Positions 44,004 to 52,887 of a DNA stretch of 64,000 bases are shown here, piece by piece. A program made the position numbers and the translations under genes. The DNA comes from an uncultured Acetatifactor sp. GTDB lineage: Bacteria > Bacillota > Clostridia > Lachnospirales > Lachnospiraceae. Position 1 is the stretch's first letter, and each line of letters opens with the position of its first letter. The DNA is taken from assembly GCA_910585015.1 (NCBI GenBank), contig CAJUCT010000024.1, forward strand, positions 1-64,000, read 5' to 3'. The notes under the pieces were generated by a model. That model was not told the DNA's origin. It searched no databases and saw nothing but the letters and a program-made list of their open reading frames with translations.

Positions 44004-44054
44004 ATGGATATCATTTCCTCTTCATTTAGAGCTTCGCGTATTCCTTCGTCATTG

Positions 44055-45014
44055 TCATAGCAGGGCCTGGGCGCGTTCCGCTATCGGGGGCAGTTCATGC
44101 TCATTGGCATATGTCTCAATTTGCTGCAGCGCCTTTTGTCTGTGGGGGGAGACGGCTTTGGCGGCGGAGCAGTCCAGAAAAGCATTCAGCAGTCCGGCAC
44201 TGTCCTCCACTTCTGAGATGCCCGCTACGGGGCCTTCGTTCAGCAGGGCCATAAGCAGGCCGCAGGCGCAGGCATACTCTTTCTCGGCGAGGCCGCCCTC
44301 CAGGCGCTGCCGCAGATTGCCTTTTCTGCAGCATTCCAGAGCGGAGTAGGCGGGTAATATGGTATTATTCCAGCCTTCTGTAAAGAGCCAGTCCGCAATG
44401 TCCTGGGTATCCGGCTCCAGAGCCGCCACGGCGTGGATTCGTCCCCAGCCGTGTACGGCTTTGGCGATGCGCAGGATTTCCTGGGAAGATTTTGTCCATG
44501 TGGCAGCCACCTGCACCACATACAGGGTGAACTCATCGGACAGCGCCAGGATCCGCAGGGCGTTCTTCAGCGGTTCATTCTGGTCCGTGTCAAAGAGCGC
44601 CAGCAGCACCAGTCCAAGTTTCACCTCTTCCCGGTGGGCGCCCTTCAAGACGCATTCCGCCGCCAGACGGTAGATTTCCGAGGGAGGCAGCTGCTGCCGG
44701 CGCTCTATGACATATTGCAGAACTTTGTTCATGACGGAGATCATATGCCCGTCCGCAACCCATCTGCCGATCAGTTCGTGGGCCTGGTCCAGATCGGTGG
44801 CGGCGGCATCCACAGCCTGCTTTAGCAGGGAGGCGTCCTGATCGGGGGCCCCCATATGGTAGAGGGCGATGCCGTCCAGAGCGCCGTCCGCAAAACGAGG
44901 CTTGTCCGGCGAGGATGCCTCTTCCGTGGGAAGAGAGTATTCCAAAGGCAGTTCCTCCCGCTGGTTCCGCGCCCGGCAGATATTTTCATAGATGCTTTCT
45001 GATGTACTGTTCAT
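44055..45014 (-). CDS. Helical-repeat protein of unknown function
   Basis: I do not recognise this 319-residue soluble protein. It is acidic and helical, with repeated segments of leucine-rich helix pairs (for example LRILALSDEFTLYVVQVAATW and AVHGWGRIHAVAALEP) that suggest a HEAT- or ARM-like superhelix. There is no signal peptide. The start is well supported: AAGGAG lies five bases before the ATG at 45014, and a minus-strand promoter at 45064-45092 makes a longer reading unlikely. It is cotranscribed with the downstream membrane protein. It might be a regulator or scaffold for that protein, but nothing in the sequence shows this. Confidence 0.75.
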   Translation of the reverse strand: MNSTSESIYENICRARNQREELPLEYSLPTEEASSPDKPRFADGALDGIALYHMGAPDQDASLLKQAVDAAATDLDQAHELIGRWVADGHMISVMNKVLQYVIERRQQLPPSEIYRLAAECVLKGAHREEVKLGLVLLALFDTDQNEPLKNALRILALSDEFTLYVVQVAATWTKSSQEILRIAKAVHGWGRIHAVAALEPDTQDIADWLFTEGWNNTILPAYSALECCRKGNLRQRLEGGLAEKEYACACGLLMALLNEGPVAGISEVEDSAGLLNAFLDCSAAKAVSPHRQKALQQIETYANEHELPPIAERAQALL

Positions 45015-45063
45015 ATAGTCTCCTTTATGCTTTCTTATGGCATTATTTTCATATATTTCACTT

Positions 45064-45092
45064 AGTATACTATGTTTTGGACCCTGTGCCAA
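45064..45092 (-). promoter_or_regulatory. sigma-A promoter of the minus-strand pair 45014-42303
   Basis: Read on the minus strand, TTGGCA (45092-45087) and TATACT (45069-45064) are separated by 17 bases. The transcript would start near 45057. Confidence 0.75.
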
Positions 45093-45119
45093 GGAAAAAG
45101 TTTGGATGTGTACATCCAA

Positions 45120-45518
45120 ATACGCATTAAAATATCGGCCTGCTGTACCAGCGTGATGTGGACGAGGCGTTTGGACAGTATGACATTTATATTGACGGGG
45201 AGAAGGTCCATTTTTGCGTAATCATTTATTTATCATTTTTGTTAGCCAAATCTTAGCTAATCATTTATTTCCGTTAGGTAAAAAATGCAAAGCGGGCACG
45301 AGCACATACGTTAATTTCCTTAGTTTTATAAAAATTAGTATAGATACTATGATGAAAAGAGATAAATTCTGCTTGTGCATTATATACAATTCCGAGATGC
45401 AAAAATAGGCCAATTTGACAAAATGCATAAAAGGTATTGCAGTTTTATAGCAACTATAGTAAAATTTAATAAGAATTAAAAAAACTTAAAATGACTTAAA
45501 AGATATTGGGAGAGAGAT
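45120..45518. other. AT-rich intergenic region with a coding relic and a direct repeat
   Basis: Positions about 45128-45213 read on the plus strand like a piece of a protein (GLLYQRDVDEAFGQYDIYI) with neither start nor ribosome site. TAATCATTTATTT occurs at 45219-45231 and again at 45258-45270. A TTGACA at 45415-45420 and a TATAGT at 45455-45460 are too far apart to form one promoter, so the promoter of the GH26 gene is not assigned. GGGAGAGAG is the ribosome site of that gene. Confidence 0.4.
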
Positions 45519-47066
45519 ATGAGGCGGATACACTTAAAAAGATTAGACTGTATTCTGCCCGTTTTGGCTTTGCTGCTGGCATTGCCTGGATGCAATGGAG
45601 CGGGAACGGGAACGGGACAGACGGGATCGGAAACCGAGGCAGGGACGTCTCCTGGGCCGGAGCTGAAAACCTATTCCTGGGACGAGGCCATCGTCTATGA
45701 GGCGGAGGAGGGTACTCTGCGGGGTGGTACATCCGCAAAAGAAGAGGGCGGCATCGGTTATGTGGAAGGTTTTTCCAGGGAAGAGGACGAACTGGAATTG
45801 GCTATACATATTGAAGAGAACGGATTTTATGATCTGAACTTTGTCAGCAGGAGCGCTGACGGAGGCTATAAAGAGAACTATGTGGCTGTGGACGGTGAGC
45901 GAATGGGCACTGCGGTGGTGGAGGGGAAGGAATATACGGACTCTCTCATATCCCGCGTGTATCTGGAGACAGGGGACCACACTGTGAAGCTCAGTTCTTA
46001 CTGGGGATGGATACAGGTGGACAGTCTGAAGGTGAAGCCCTCCGACGAACTGGACCCGGGACGGTTCGACATAGAACCGGTACTGGTGAACCAGAACGCC
46101 ACGGAAAATACCCGGCGGCTGATGGCCTATCTGTGCGATGTCTATGGAACGGATATTCTGTCGGGCCAATACTGTGATACAGGCATGTTCGGGACGGAGA
46201 ACGCTGCGATCTGGAAGACCACCGAGGGCAAGTATCCGGCTATTTTGGGATTGGATATGTCCAACTACACACCGGTTTCCGCAGCCCACGGAGCGGAGGG
46301 ACATGCGACGGAATATGCACTGGAATATTGGGATAAGGGTGGGATCGTAACCTTCTGCTGGCACTGGACCACGCCGGATAAATACATTACAGGTAACTGG
46401 TATTCCACTTTCTATAAGGAACATACCAATATTGATCTGGCCAGGATCATGAGCGGCCAGGACCAGGAGGGATACGATCTGCTGGTGGCGGATATTGATG
46501 CGATCGCGGAGCAGCTGCAGATTCTGCAGGAGGCGGATGTGCCGGTGCTGTGGCGGCCCTTGCACGAAGCCGGCGGCGGCTGGTTCTGGTGGGGGAACGC
46601 GGGGGCGGATGCATACAAACAGCTGTATGTGCTGATGTATGACAGGCTGGTGAACCATCACGGACTGAACAACTTGATCTGGGTGTGGAACGGTCAGGAC
46701 AAGGATTGGTATCCCGGTGATGAATATGTGGATATCATCGGCGAGGACATTTATCCCGGCGAGCATGTGTACACACCGCAGACGTCCAAATATCTGGAGG
46801 CGCTGGAGTATACGGATGCAAAAAAGATGATCATCCTGTCGGAAAACGGCTGTCTGTTTGACCCCGATCTGGCCATCCGGGACGGCTCCATGTGGGGGTC
46901 CTTCTGTACCTGGGGCGGTGAGTTTGTCATCAAGAATAAGCAGTTGTACATTCTGAGCGAACAGTACACCGAGGAGGATATGCTGAAGAAGGTGTATGAG
47001 CATGAGCATGTGATCACCAGAGATGAACTGCCGGATCTGAAAAGCTATCCGCTGCCAGGCGAGTAA
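45519..47066 (+). CDS. GH26 endo-beta-mannanase-like lipoprotein with N-terminal carbohydrate-binding module
   Basis: The 515-residue precursor has a lipoprotein signal peptide (LALPGC, cysteine near residue 26). Residues 55-170 form a CBM6/35-like beta-sandwich (VYEAEEGTL, GFYDLNFVSRS, YLETGDHTVKLSSYWGW, IQVDSLKV). From about residue 185 follows a family-26 glycoside hydrolase barrel: the acid/base glutamate is in WRPLHEAGGGWFWW near residue 350 and the nucleophile in MIILSENG near residue 442; FCWHWTTPDKY and IWVWNGQDKDWYPGDE are family features. It would cut beta-mannan at the cell surface. The GH130 gene at the window's end and the ABC genes between fit import and phosphorolysis of the products. 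GH26 also includes other activities, so mannan is probable, not proven. Confidence 0.9.
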   Translation: MRRIHLKRLDCILPVLALLLALPGCNGAGTGTGQTGSETEAGTSPGPELKTYSWDEAIVYEAEEGTLRGGTSAKEEGGIGYVEGFSREEDELELAIHIEENGFYDLNFVSRSADGGYKENYVAVDGERMGTAVVEGKEYTDSLISRVYLETGDHTVKLSSYWGWIQVDSLKVKPSDELDPGRFDIEPVLVNQNATENTRRLMAYLCDVYGTDILSGQYCDTGMFGTENAAIWKTTEGKYPAILGLDMSNYTPVSAAHGAEGHATEYALEYWDKGGIVTFCWHWTTPDKYITGNWYSTFYKEHTNIDLARIMSGQDQEGYDLLVADIDAIAEQLQILQEADVPVLWRPLHEAGGGWFWWGNAGADAYKQLYVLMYDRLVNHHGLNNLIWVWNGQDKDWYPGDEYVDIIGEDIYPGEHVYTPQTSKYLEALEYTDAKKMIILSENGCLFDPDLAIRDGSMWGSFCTWGGEFVIKNKQLYILSEQYTEEDMLKKVYEHEHVITRDELPDLKSYPLPGE

Positions 47067-47094
47067 GACAGCACATTTCCACAGGGTGCGCCGA

Positions 47095-47129
47095 TCAATA
47101 CCCGGACGCCGGAAGCGGCTTGGTATTGA
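47095..47129. repeat. Small hairpin between GH26 and YesL-like genes
   Basis: TCAATACC at 47095-47102 pairs with GGTATTGA at 47122-47129. No T-run follows, so termination is doubtful. Confidence 0.4.
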
Positions 47130-47186
47130 GCACCGGTCATTCGCGCCGTAAGGGAATGGGCAGAACAATAATGAGGAGATGGTTCA

Positions 47187-47840
47187 TTGGGTCAGTTATT
47201 TTCGACAGACGGCATTATATATCGGTTCCTGAACAAGACAGGCAATATCATTCTCGCCACGATACTGTGGCTGGCGGGCTGCATTCCGGTGGTGACCATA
47301 GGCGCCTCCACCGCCGCGTTCTACTATGTTATGGTAAAATCTGTCCGTAAGGATGTGGGGTATGTACACTCGGAGTTCTGGCGAGGCTATAAAATGAATT
47401 TCAAGAAGGGCGTGGCGGCTACGGTATTGCTGCTGGCGTTGGGGACGGTTCTGGGGCTGGAGATGCGGATGGTCCTGGAGAACAATGTGGAAGTCAGCCG
47501 GATATGGTATTCTCTGAGCGGGCTGCTGATTCTGCTGATGGTTCTGGTCACGCTGTATCTGTTCCCCGTGATGTCAAGGTTTGATATGAAGCTGAGCAAG
47601 CTGTGTACGCTGGCCTTTGTTATATCGATCCGATACTGGTATATCACGGCGGCGCTGATAGCCGGTCTGGCGGTGGTGGTGCTGGCACAGCTTTATCTGC
47701 TGCCTTTGCCGTTGATTCTGCTTACGCCGGGACTGTGGTGTTATGCCAGTTCCTTTCTGGTGGAGCGGGCCATGAAGCCCTATATGCCCAAGTCCCAGAC
47801 CCCGGAGGGGGAGGAACAGCCGGAAAACTGGTATGATTGA
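47187..47840 (+). CDS. YesL-like (DUF624) membrane protein
   Basis: The 217-residue protein has about five membrane segments. The N-terminal block FLNKTGNIILATILWLAG and IGASTAAFYYVMVKSVRKD is the DUF624 signature, also seen in B. subtilis YesL of the rhamnogalacturonan cluster. Such proteins nearly always lie in sugar ABC transporter operons, but their role is unknown. The start is a TTG at 47187, with GAGGAG eight bases upstream. The gene stands between the mannanase and the first binding-protein gene, separated from the latter by a palindromic repeat. It may assist assembly of the importer; that is inference. Confidence 0.87.
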   Translation: MGQLFSTDGIIYRFLNKTGNIILATILWLAGCIPVVTIGASTAAFYYVMVKSVRKDVGYVHSEFWRGYKMNFKKGVAATVLLLALGTVLGLEMRMVLENNVEVSRIWYSLSGLLILLMVLVTLYLFPVMSRFDMKLSKLCTLAFVISIRYWYITAALIAGLAVVVLAQLYLLPLPLILLTPGLWCYASSFLVERAMKPYMPKSQTPEGEEQPENWYD

Positions 47841-47869
47841 TTACTGCTGGATGCAGTGAGCAAGATATA

Positions 47870-47960
47870 TACTACATAACGCCAGAATTTATCGTATTGC
47901 ATTGGTTAAACGTATATGGCTGGCGTTATGTAGTCAGGTTACTCGGCAATTTTACTGTTA
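47870..47960. repeat. Dispersed palindromic intergenic repeat, copy 2
   Basis: CTACATAACGCCAG at 47872-47885 pairs perfectly with CTGGCGTTATGTAG at 47920-47933. The sequence matches the copy at 20188-20278 over about 90 bases. The stem differs from copy 1 at positions that keep base pairing (CACCA/TGGGG against CGCCA/TGGCG, nearly compensatory). Confidence 0.85.
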
Positions 47961-47973
47961 AGCAGTATAAAAA

Positions 47974-50900
47974 ATGGAGAAGAAGATGATGATGAGGAGA
48001 AAGAACTGGAAAAGAAAAATGGCATTTCTTCTGGCGGCAGCCCTGGCAGCAGGCATATTTCCACAGAACGCACTGCAGGCGCAGGCAGCCACCGACATCA
48101 CACAGGAGGAGTATGGGGATATCGTAGGCACCTATTCCATTGATCCTTCCGTGATGGGTTACCAGGAATATGTGGAGGCCAACCCCCAGGTATATCCCGA
48201 TCAGGAATACCGCGTTTCCGCCGTGGATTATGTGCGGTATGAGGAGAACGGTGTCGATGCTGTTCCTGAGATCTATGACAACTATGAGAATATTCCCGGA
48301 GGCGGCAGCGCACTGTTGACAGGCGAGGAAGCCCTGGTGGAATTTGAGGTGGAGGTCAAAGAGAGCGGCTTTTATGACATGTCATTGGTATATTATCCCA
48401 TCGAGGGCAAGAGTTCTGAGATCCAGAGGGCCTTTTTCGTAGATGGCAGACTGCCCTACAGTGAGTTGGCCCTGGTGGAGCTGAAGCGAATCTGGATAAC
48501 CAACGTGACCGAGATGGCGGCGGATGAGAACGGCATTGTGACCAAGGTGTGGCAGGTGGACAGCCAGGGCAACGACGTGAAGCCCCGGGCGGTGGAAGCT
48601 CCGGAGTGGGTGGAGAGCTATCTGTATGACAGCAACGGCTATGTGACCACGCCCCTGTCGCTGTATCTGGAGGCGGGCACCCATACCATCACCATGATGT
48701 CTCAGAGAGAACCCATGCTTTTGTCGGAGATCGTGTTAAGCAACAGCGAGAAAGTAAAGGATTATGCTGCCACAAAGGCCGCCTGGGATGCCGCCGGATA
48801 CAAAAACAGTGTGGCTGAGAGTATTCGGATCGAGGGTGAAAACGCTTACAAGACTTCCTCTCAGATGCTGTATCCCCGACAGGATCAGTCCTCCCCCGCA
48901 GTGTATCCCTCCAGTCCCAAGGTGTTGCTGAACAACACCATCGGCGGCACTTCCTGGCAGAAGGCCGGACAGTGGGTGGAGTGGGAACTTGAAGTTCCCT
49001 CCAGCGGTTATTACAATATATCCGCGTTCTGCAAGCAGAATTTTGTGCGGGGCATTGACGTATGCCGCAGGATTTCCATTGACGGTGTAGTGCCCTTTGA
49101 GGAAATGAACGATTATGGCTTCGGCTATGAACAGAATTGGAGAGAGGAAATCCTGTCCGATGAGGACGGCAATCCCTATTGCTTCTATCTGGAGGCGGGT
49201 ACCCATACCCTGCGCATGGAGGTGGTGCTGGGTGACATGGCGGAGATTATCAGTACCGTACAGGATACCGTGCAGCAGCTGAACTCCATATACCGCCAGG
49301 TGATTTATATCACCGGCGTGGCTCCTGACAAATATCGCGATTATCAGCTGACGGCCTCTCTGCCCGGGCTGGAGGCACAGCTGATTGAGGCCAGAGCCGG
49401 CATCAACCAGGCCATGGAGGCGCTCAGCGTGACGGCAGGACGCAACAGTGATAAGCTGACCACTCTGCGGACCATGCAGGATCAGCTGGATGAACTGATC
49501 GCCGATCAGGAACGCTTCGTGGAAGTGCTTAATTCCTATAAAATAAATGTGAGGGCCTGCGGTAACTGGATTACCCAGGTGCTGAGCCAGCCTTTGCAGA
49601 TTGACCGCATCATGGTATACTCCCCGGACAATCACCAGGATATCAAGTCCTCCGGTTTTTTTGCCGGGCTGGGCTATGAGATGCAGAGACTGTTCTATTC
49701 CTTCATTGTGGACTATAACCAGATTGGCAATGCCATTGACGATGATGAGGAAGGCGTGGTGCTGACGCTGTGGATCGGTACGGGGCGTGACCAGGCCAAT
49801 GTTATCAAGGCTTTGATAGATGAAAACTTTACCAGCAAGACAGGCATCAATGTCAATGTGCAGCTGGTGGATATGAATACCCTGCTGCGGGCGACACTGG
49901 CGGAGGAAGGCCCGGATATGGCTATCCAGGTGGCCAATACCAACGGCATAGCCGGAGCCGTGCTGAACACCGGCAATGATACCCCGGTGAATTACGGTAT
50001 TCGTAACGCCGTGCTGGATTTGAGCCAGTTTGACGACTTTGAGGAGGTATCCCGGAGATTCAGTCCCAGCGCGCTGGTGCCCTTCAGCTTTAACGGGGCC
50101 ACCTATGCGCTGCCGGATACCCAGACCTTCCCCATGATGTTCTACCGCAAGGATATTCTGGCGGAAATCGGATTGGAGGTACCCACCACGTGGGATGAGG
50201 TCAAGGTGGCTATGACCGTGCTGGCCAAGAACCAGATGGAATTTGGTATGCTGCCAAATGAACAGACCTTTGCCATGCTGCTGTTCCAGAATGGCGGCGA
50301 GTATTATTCCGAGAACGGGGATCGTTCCATGCTGGACTCCGACATTGCGGTGGCAACTTTCAAGCAGTATTGCGAATATTACACGGATTACAAGCTGGAT
50401 AAGGCAACCAGCGTGGAAGAGCGGTTCCGTACCGGTGAGTGTCCCATCATTATCTCGGACTATACTACATATAACAATCTGCAGGTGTCGGCGCCGGATA
50501 TCGAAGGACTGTGGGAGTTCACCGTAGTGCCCGGTAATCTGCAGGAGGACGGAAGTATTCTGCACTCCACCGGAAGCACGGGCCTGTCCGATATCATCAT
50601 GGCCAACACGGAGCATCCCGGGGAGTGTTGGGAGTTTCTGAAATGGTGGACGGACGCGGAGACTCAGATCCTGTACGGTCGTGAGATGGAGAGCCTGATG
50701 GGCGCCAGCGCCCGTGTGGCGACGGCCAATCTGGAGGCAATGTCCAGCCTGTCCTGGCCCATCAGGGACTATCGGGAGATCATGAAGCAATTTGAGCAGG
50801 TGAGGGGAATCCCCCAGGTGCCCGGCGGTTACTATACCTGGCGTAATGTGAACAACGCATTCTACAGTGTGACCGAAGACTCCAGCAACACCGGAAGAAC

Positions 50901-51009
50901 CCAGGTCGCCACGCCCAGAGAGGAATTGATGGATAAGATTATCTATGTGGATGCGGAGATCAGCTATAAACGTGAAGAATTCGGCCTGCCTGTGGCCGGA
51001 GAAGAATAG
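47974..51009 (+). CDS. Large solute-binding protein with N-terminal carbohydrate-binding domains
   Basis: The protein has about 1,010 residues. A classical signal peptide ends near QAQA-AT (about residue 39) with no lipobox. Residues 80-260 and 280-430 look like two beta-sandwich domains related to CBM35-type modules (EFEVEVKESGFYDMSLVYYP, GQWVEWELEVPSSGYYNIS). A helical stretch (430-520) follows, and from about residue 590 a family-1 binding protein begins (VVLTLWIGTGRDQANVIKAL, FPMMFYRKDILAEIGLEVPT, WEFLKWWTDAETQILYGREM). It is about twice the usual length of such proteins. The start could be any of several clustered ATGs (47974 to 47992). It serves the permeases that follow directly; the attached modules may hold the polysaccharide near the importer. 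Confidence 0.85.
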   Translation: MEKKMMMRRKNWKRKMAFLLAAALAAGIFPQNALQAQAATDITQEEYGDIVGTYSIDPSVMGYQEYVEANPQVYPDQEYRVSAVDYVRYEENGVDAVPEIYDNYENIPGGGSALLTGEEALVEFEVEVKESGFYDMSLVYYPIEGKSSEIQRAFFVDGRLPYSELALVELKRIWITNVTEMAADENGIVTKVWQVDSQGNDVKPRAVEAPEWVESYLYDSNGYVTTPLSLYLEAGTHTITMMSQREPMLLSEIVLSNSEKVKDYAATKAAWDAAGYKNSVAESIRIEGENAYKTSSQMLYPRQDQSSPAVYPSSPKVLLNNTIGGTSWQKAGQWVEWELEVPSSGYYNISAFCKQNFVRGIDVCRRISIDGVVPFEEMNDYGFGYEQNWREEILSDEDGNPYCFYLEAGTHTLRMEVVLGDMAEIISTVQDTVQQLNSIYRQVIYITGVAPDKYRDYQLTASLPGLEAQLIEARAGINQAMEALSVTAGRNSDKLTTLRTMQDQLDELIADQERFVEVLNSYKINVRACGNWITQVLSQPLQIDRIMVYSPDNHQDIKSSGFFAGLGYEMQRLFYSFIVDYNQIGNAIDDDEEGVVLTLWIGTGRDQANVIKALIDENFTSKTGINVNVQLVDMNTLLRATLAEEGPDMAIQVANTNGIAGAVLNTGNDTPVNYGIRNAVLDLSQFDDFEEVSRRFSPSALVPFSFNGATYALPDTQTFPMMFYRKDILAEIGLEVPTTWDEVKVAMTVLAKNQMEFGMLPNEQTFAMLLFQNGGEYYSENGDRSMLDSDIAVATFKQYCEYYTDYKLDKATSVEERFRTGECPIIISDYTTYNNLQVSAPDIEGLWEFTVVPGNLQEDGSILHSTGSTGLSDIIMANTEHPGECWEFLKWWTDAETQILYGREMESLMGASARVATANLEAMSSLSWPIRDYREIMKQFEQVRGIPQVPGGYYTWRNVNNAFYSVTEDSSNTGRTQVATPREELMDKIIYVDAEISYKREEFGLPVAGEE

Positions 51010-51024
51010 GAGGGGAGAGAGTAT

Positions 51025-51978
51025 ATGGCTAAAGAAGCAGTAAGTTCCGGAGTTTCTCAGGAAGCTTTGGACATCGCAAAAAAGCAGGGCACCTTACGCT
51101 ATCAGATTGTAAGGAACAGGGCCTCCTATTTTATGATTGCCCCATACTTTATACTGTTTTTCTTCTTTACGGTATTACCGGTGCTTATGTCCGTGGCACT
51201 GAGCTTTACATACTTTAACATGCTGGAACTGCCCACCTTTGTGGGTTGGAAGAACTATATCAAGCTTTTCCTGGAGGATGATATTTTCCTGATCTCCTTG
51301 AAAAATACCCTGATATTCGCTGTGGTCACCGGGCCGGTCAGCTACATGCTGTGTCTGTTGTTCGCATGGATAATCAATGAGTTCAAGGGTAAGCTGAGAG
51401 CTTTTCTTACCTTGATTTTCTATGCTCCCTCCATCTGCGGTAACGCTTATCTGGTGTGGAACCTGATTTTGACGGGGGATCGTTACGGATATTTAAACGG
51501 TATGCTCCTGAAGCTGGATATCATCAATGAAGCCAAGCTGTGGATGCAGACGGAGAAGTACGTGCTGCCCATACTGATTGTGGTACAGCTGTGGTTGTCT
51601 CTGGGCACGGGCTTTCTGTCCTTTATCGCCGGTCTGCAGACCGTGGATAAGAGCATGTATGAGGCGGCGGCTCTGGACGGCGTAAAGAACCGCTGGCAGG
51701 AACTGTGGTATGTGACGCTGCCGGCCATGAAGCCTCAGTTGATGTTCGGCGCGGTAATGCAGATCACCCAGTCCTTTGCGGTGGCCGATATCTCCATCAA
51801 TCTGGCGGGCAACCCTTCAGTCAATTACGCCGGCGCAACGGTGGTAACCCACCTGCTGGATTACGGCTCTACCCGTTTCGACATGGGGTACGCGTCCGCA
51901 ATTGCCACCATCCTGTTCCTGTTGATGGTGGGCACCAACAAACTGGTACAAAAAATATTAGGAAGGGTGGGAGAATAA
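51025..51978 (+). CDS. Sugar ABC transporter permease 1, set A
   Basis: The 317-residue permease has six membrane segments and an EAA loop, YEAAALDGVKNRWQELWYVTLPAMKP, that contacts an ATPase. It resembles LplB/MalF-type permeases of the CUT1 class. GGAGGGGAGAG precedes the ATG, and the next permease starts at the base after its stop codon. There is no ATPase gene in this locus, so a shared multi-sugar ATPase encoded elsewhere is probably used, as is common for CUT1 importers in Firmicutes. Confidence 0.92.
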   Translation: MAKEAVSSGVSQEALDIAKKQGTLRYQIVRNRASYFMIAPYFILFFFFTVLPVLMSVALSFTYFNMLELPTFVGWKNYIKLFLEDDIFLISLKNTLIFAVVTGPVSYMLCLLFAWIINEFKGKLRAFLTLIFYAPSICGNAYLVWNLILTGDRYGYLNGMLLKLDIINEAKLWMQTEKYVLPILIVVQLWLSLGTGFLSFIAGLQTVDKSMYEAAALDGVKNRWQELWYVTLPAMKPQLMFGAVMQITQSFAVADISINLAGNPSVNYAGATVVTHLLDYGSTRFDMGYASAIATILFLLMVGTNKLVQKILGRVGE

Positions 51979-52872
51979 GTGGCTGAGAAAGATATGATCA
52001 AAAGAAAAAGACGCTTTTTTCGCAAAAGAGAAAAACAGCTGAACCGGTCCATGGCAGGTAACACCCTTTTGTTTGTTCTGATGTTCATCTGCGGTATCTT
52101 CATGGTGCTGCCGTTGGTAATGATTATTAACAACGCGTTAAAGCCTCTGGATGAACTGTACCAGTTCCCGCCCAAGATATTTGTGCGCAACCCTACACTG
52201 GAGAACTTTTCGGATCTGTTTGTGCTGATGAACGACTCCTGGATTCCCTTTTCCAGGTATATCCTCAATACCATCATCATCACCGGCTTTGGTATGGTGG
52301 GGCATGTGGTGGTGGCTTCCCTGGCGGCTTATCCGCTGGCAAAGCACAAGTTCCCGGGCAAGAATATTCTGTTTGGCATGGTAGTGCTGTCCATGATGTT
52401 CTCCTGGACCGTAACACAGATTCCCCAGTACCTGATCATTTCCTGGATGGGAATCAACAACAATTATCTGGCTCTGATTCTGCCGGCCTGGTCCTTTGGC
52501 ATGGGCCTGTACCTGATGAAACAGTTTATGGAGCAGCTGCCGGACTCCCTGATGGAGTCAGCCAAGCTGGACGGCGCCACCGAGTGGCATATCTTCTGGA
52601 CCATTGTGATGCCCAATGTTAAGCCGGCATGGTTGACCTTGGCCATCTTCCAGTTCCAGCAGATGTGGGGCAACACCGGTTCCATGTTCCTGAGAGACGA
52701 ACAGTTAAAGCCCCTGCAGTTCGCGCTTCAGCAGATCACCGCAGGCGGCGTGGCGAGAGCGGGAGCGGCGGCAGCCGTAACCTTTATCATTGCGGCCGTA
52801 CCCATTATTTTCTTCCTGATCTGCCAGAGCAATATCTTAGAGACTATGACAACATCCGGTATGAAGGACTAA
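51979..52872 (+). CDS. Sugar ABC transporter permease 2, set A
   Basis: The 297-residue MalG-type permease has a basic N-terminus (KRKRRFFRKREK), then membrane segments beginning with LLFVLMFICGIFMVLPLVM. The EAA loop is MESAKLDGATEWHIFWTIVMPNVKP. Translation begins with GTG directly after the stop codon of permease 1, or with an ATG five codons later. The pair forms the channel of the first importer of this locus, served by the large binding protein upstream. Confidence 0.92.
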   Translation: MAEKDMIKRKRRFFRKREKQLNRSMAGNTLLFVLMFICGIFMVLPLVMIINNALKPLDELYQFPPKIFVRNPTLENFSDLFVLMNDSWIPFSRYILNTIIITGFGMVGHVVVASLAAYPLAKHKFPGKNILFGMVVLSMMFSWTVTQIPQYLIISWMGINNNYLALILPAWSFGMGLYLMKQFMEQLPDSLMESAKLDGATEWHIFWTIVMPNVKPAWLTLAIFQFQQMWGNTGSMFLRDEQLKPLQFALQQITAGGVARAGAAAAVTFIIAAVPIIFFLICQSNILETMTTSGMKD

Positions 52873-52887
52873 GAGGGAGGAGCGTAT

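Noticed and set aside
45415..45460. TTGACA and TATAGT ahead of the GH26 gene as one promoter
   Set aside because: The spacing is 34 bases, far from 16-18, and neither box has a suitable partner at proper distance.
48736..50790. A minus-strand frame of 684 codons opposite the large binding protein gene
   Set aside because: Sequence is histidine/leucine-rich nonsense typical of antisense frames; the plus-strand gene has signal peptide and family motifs.
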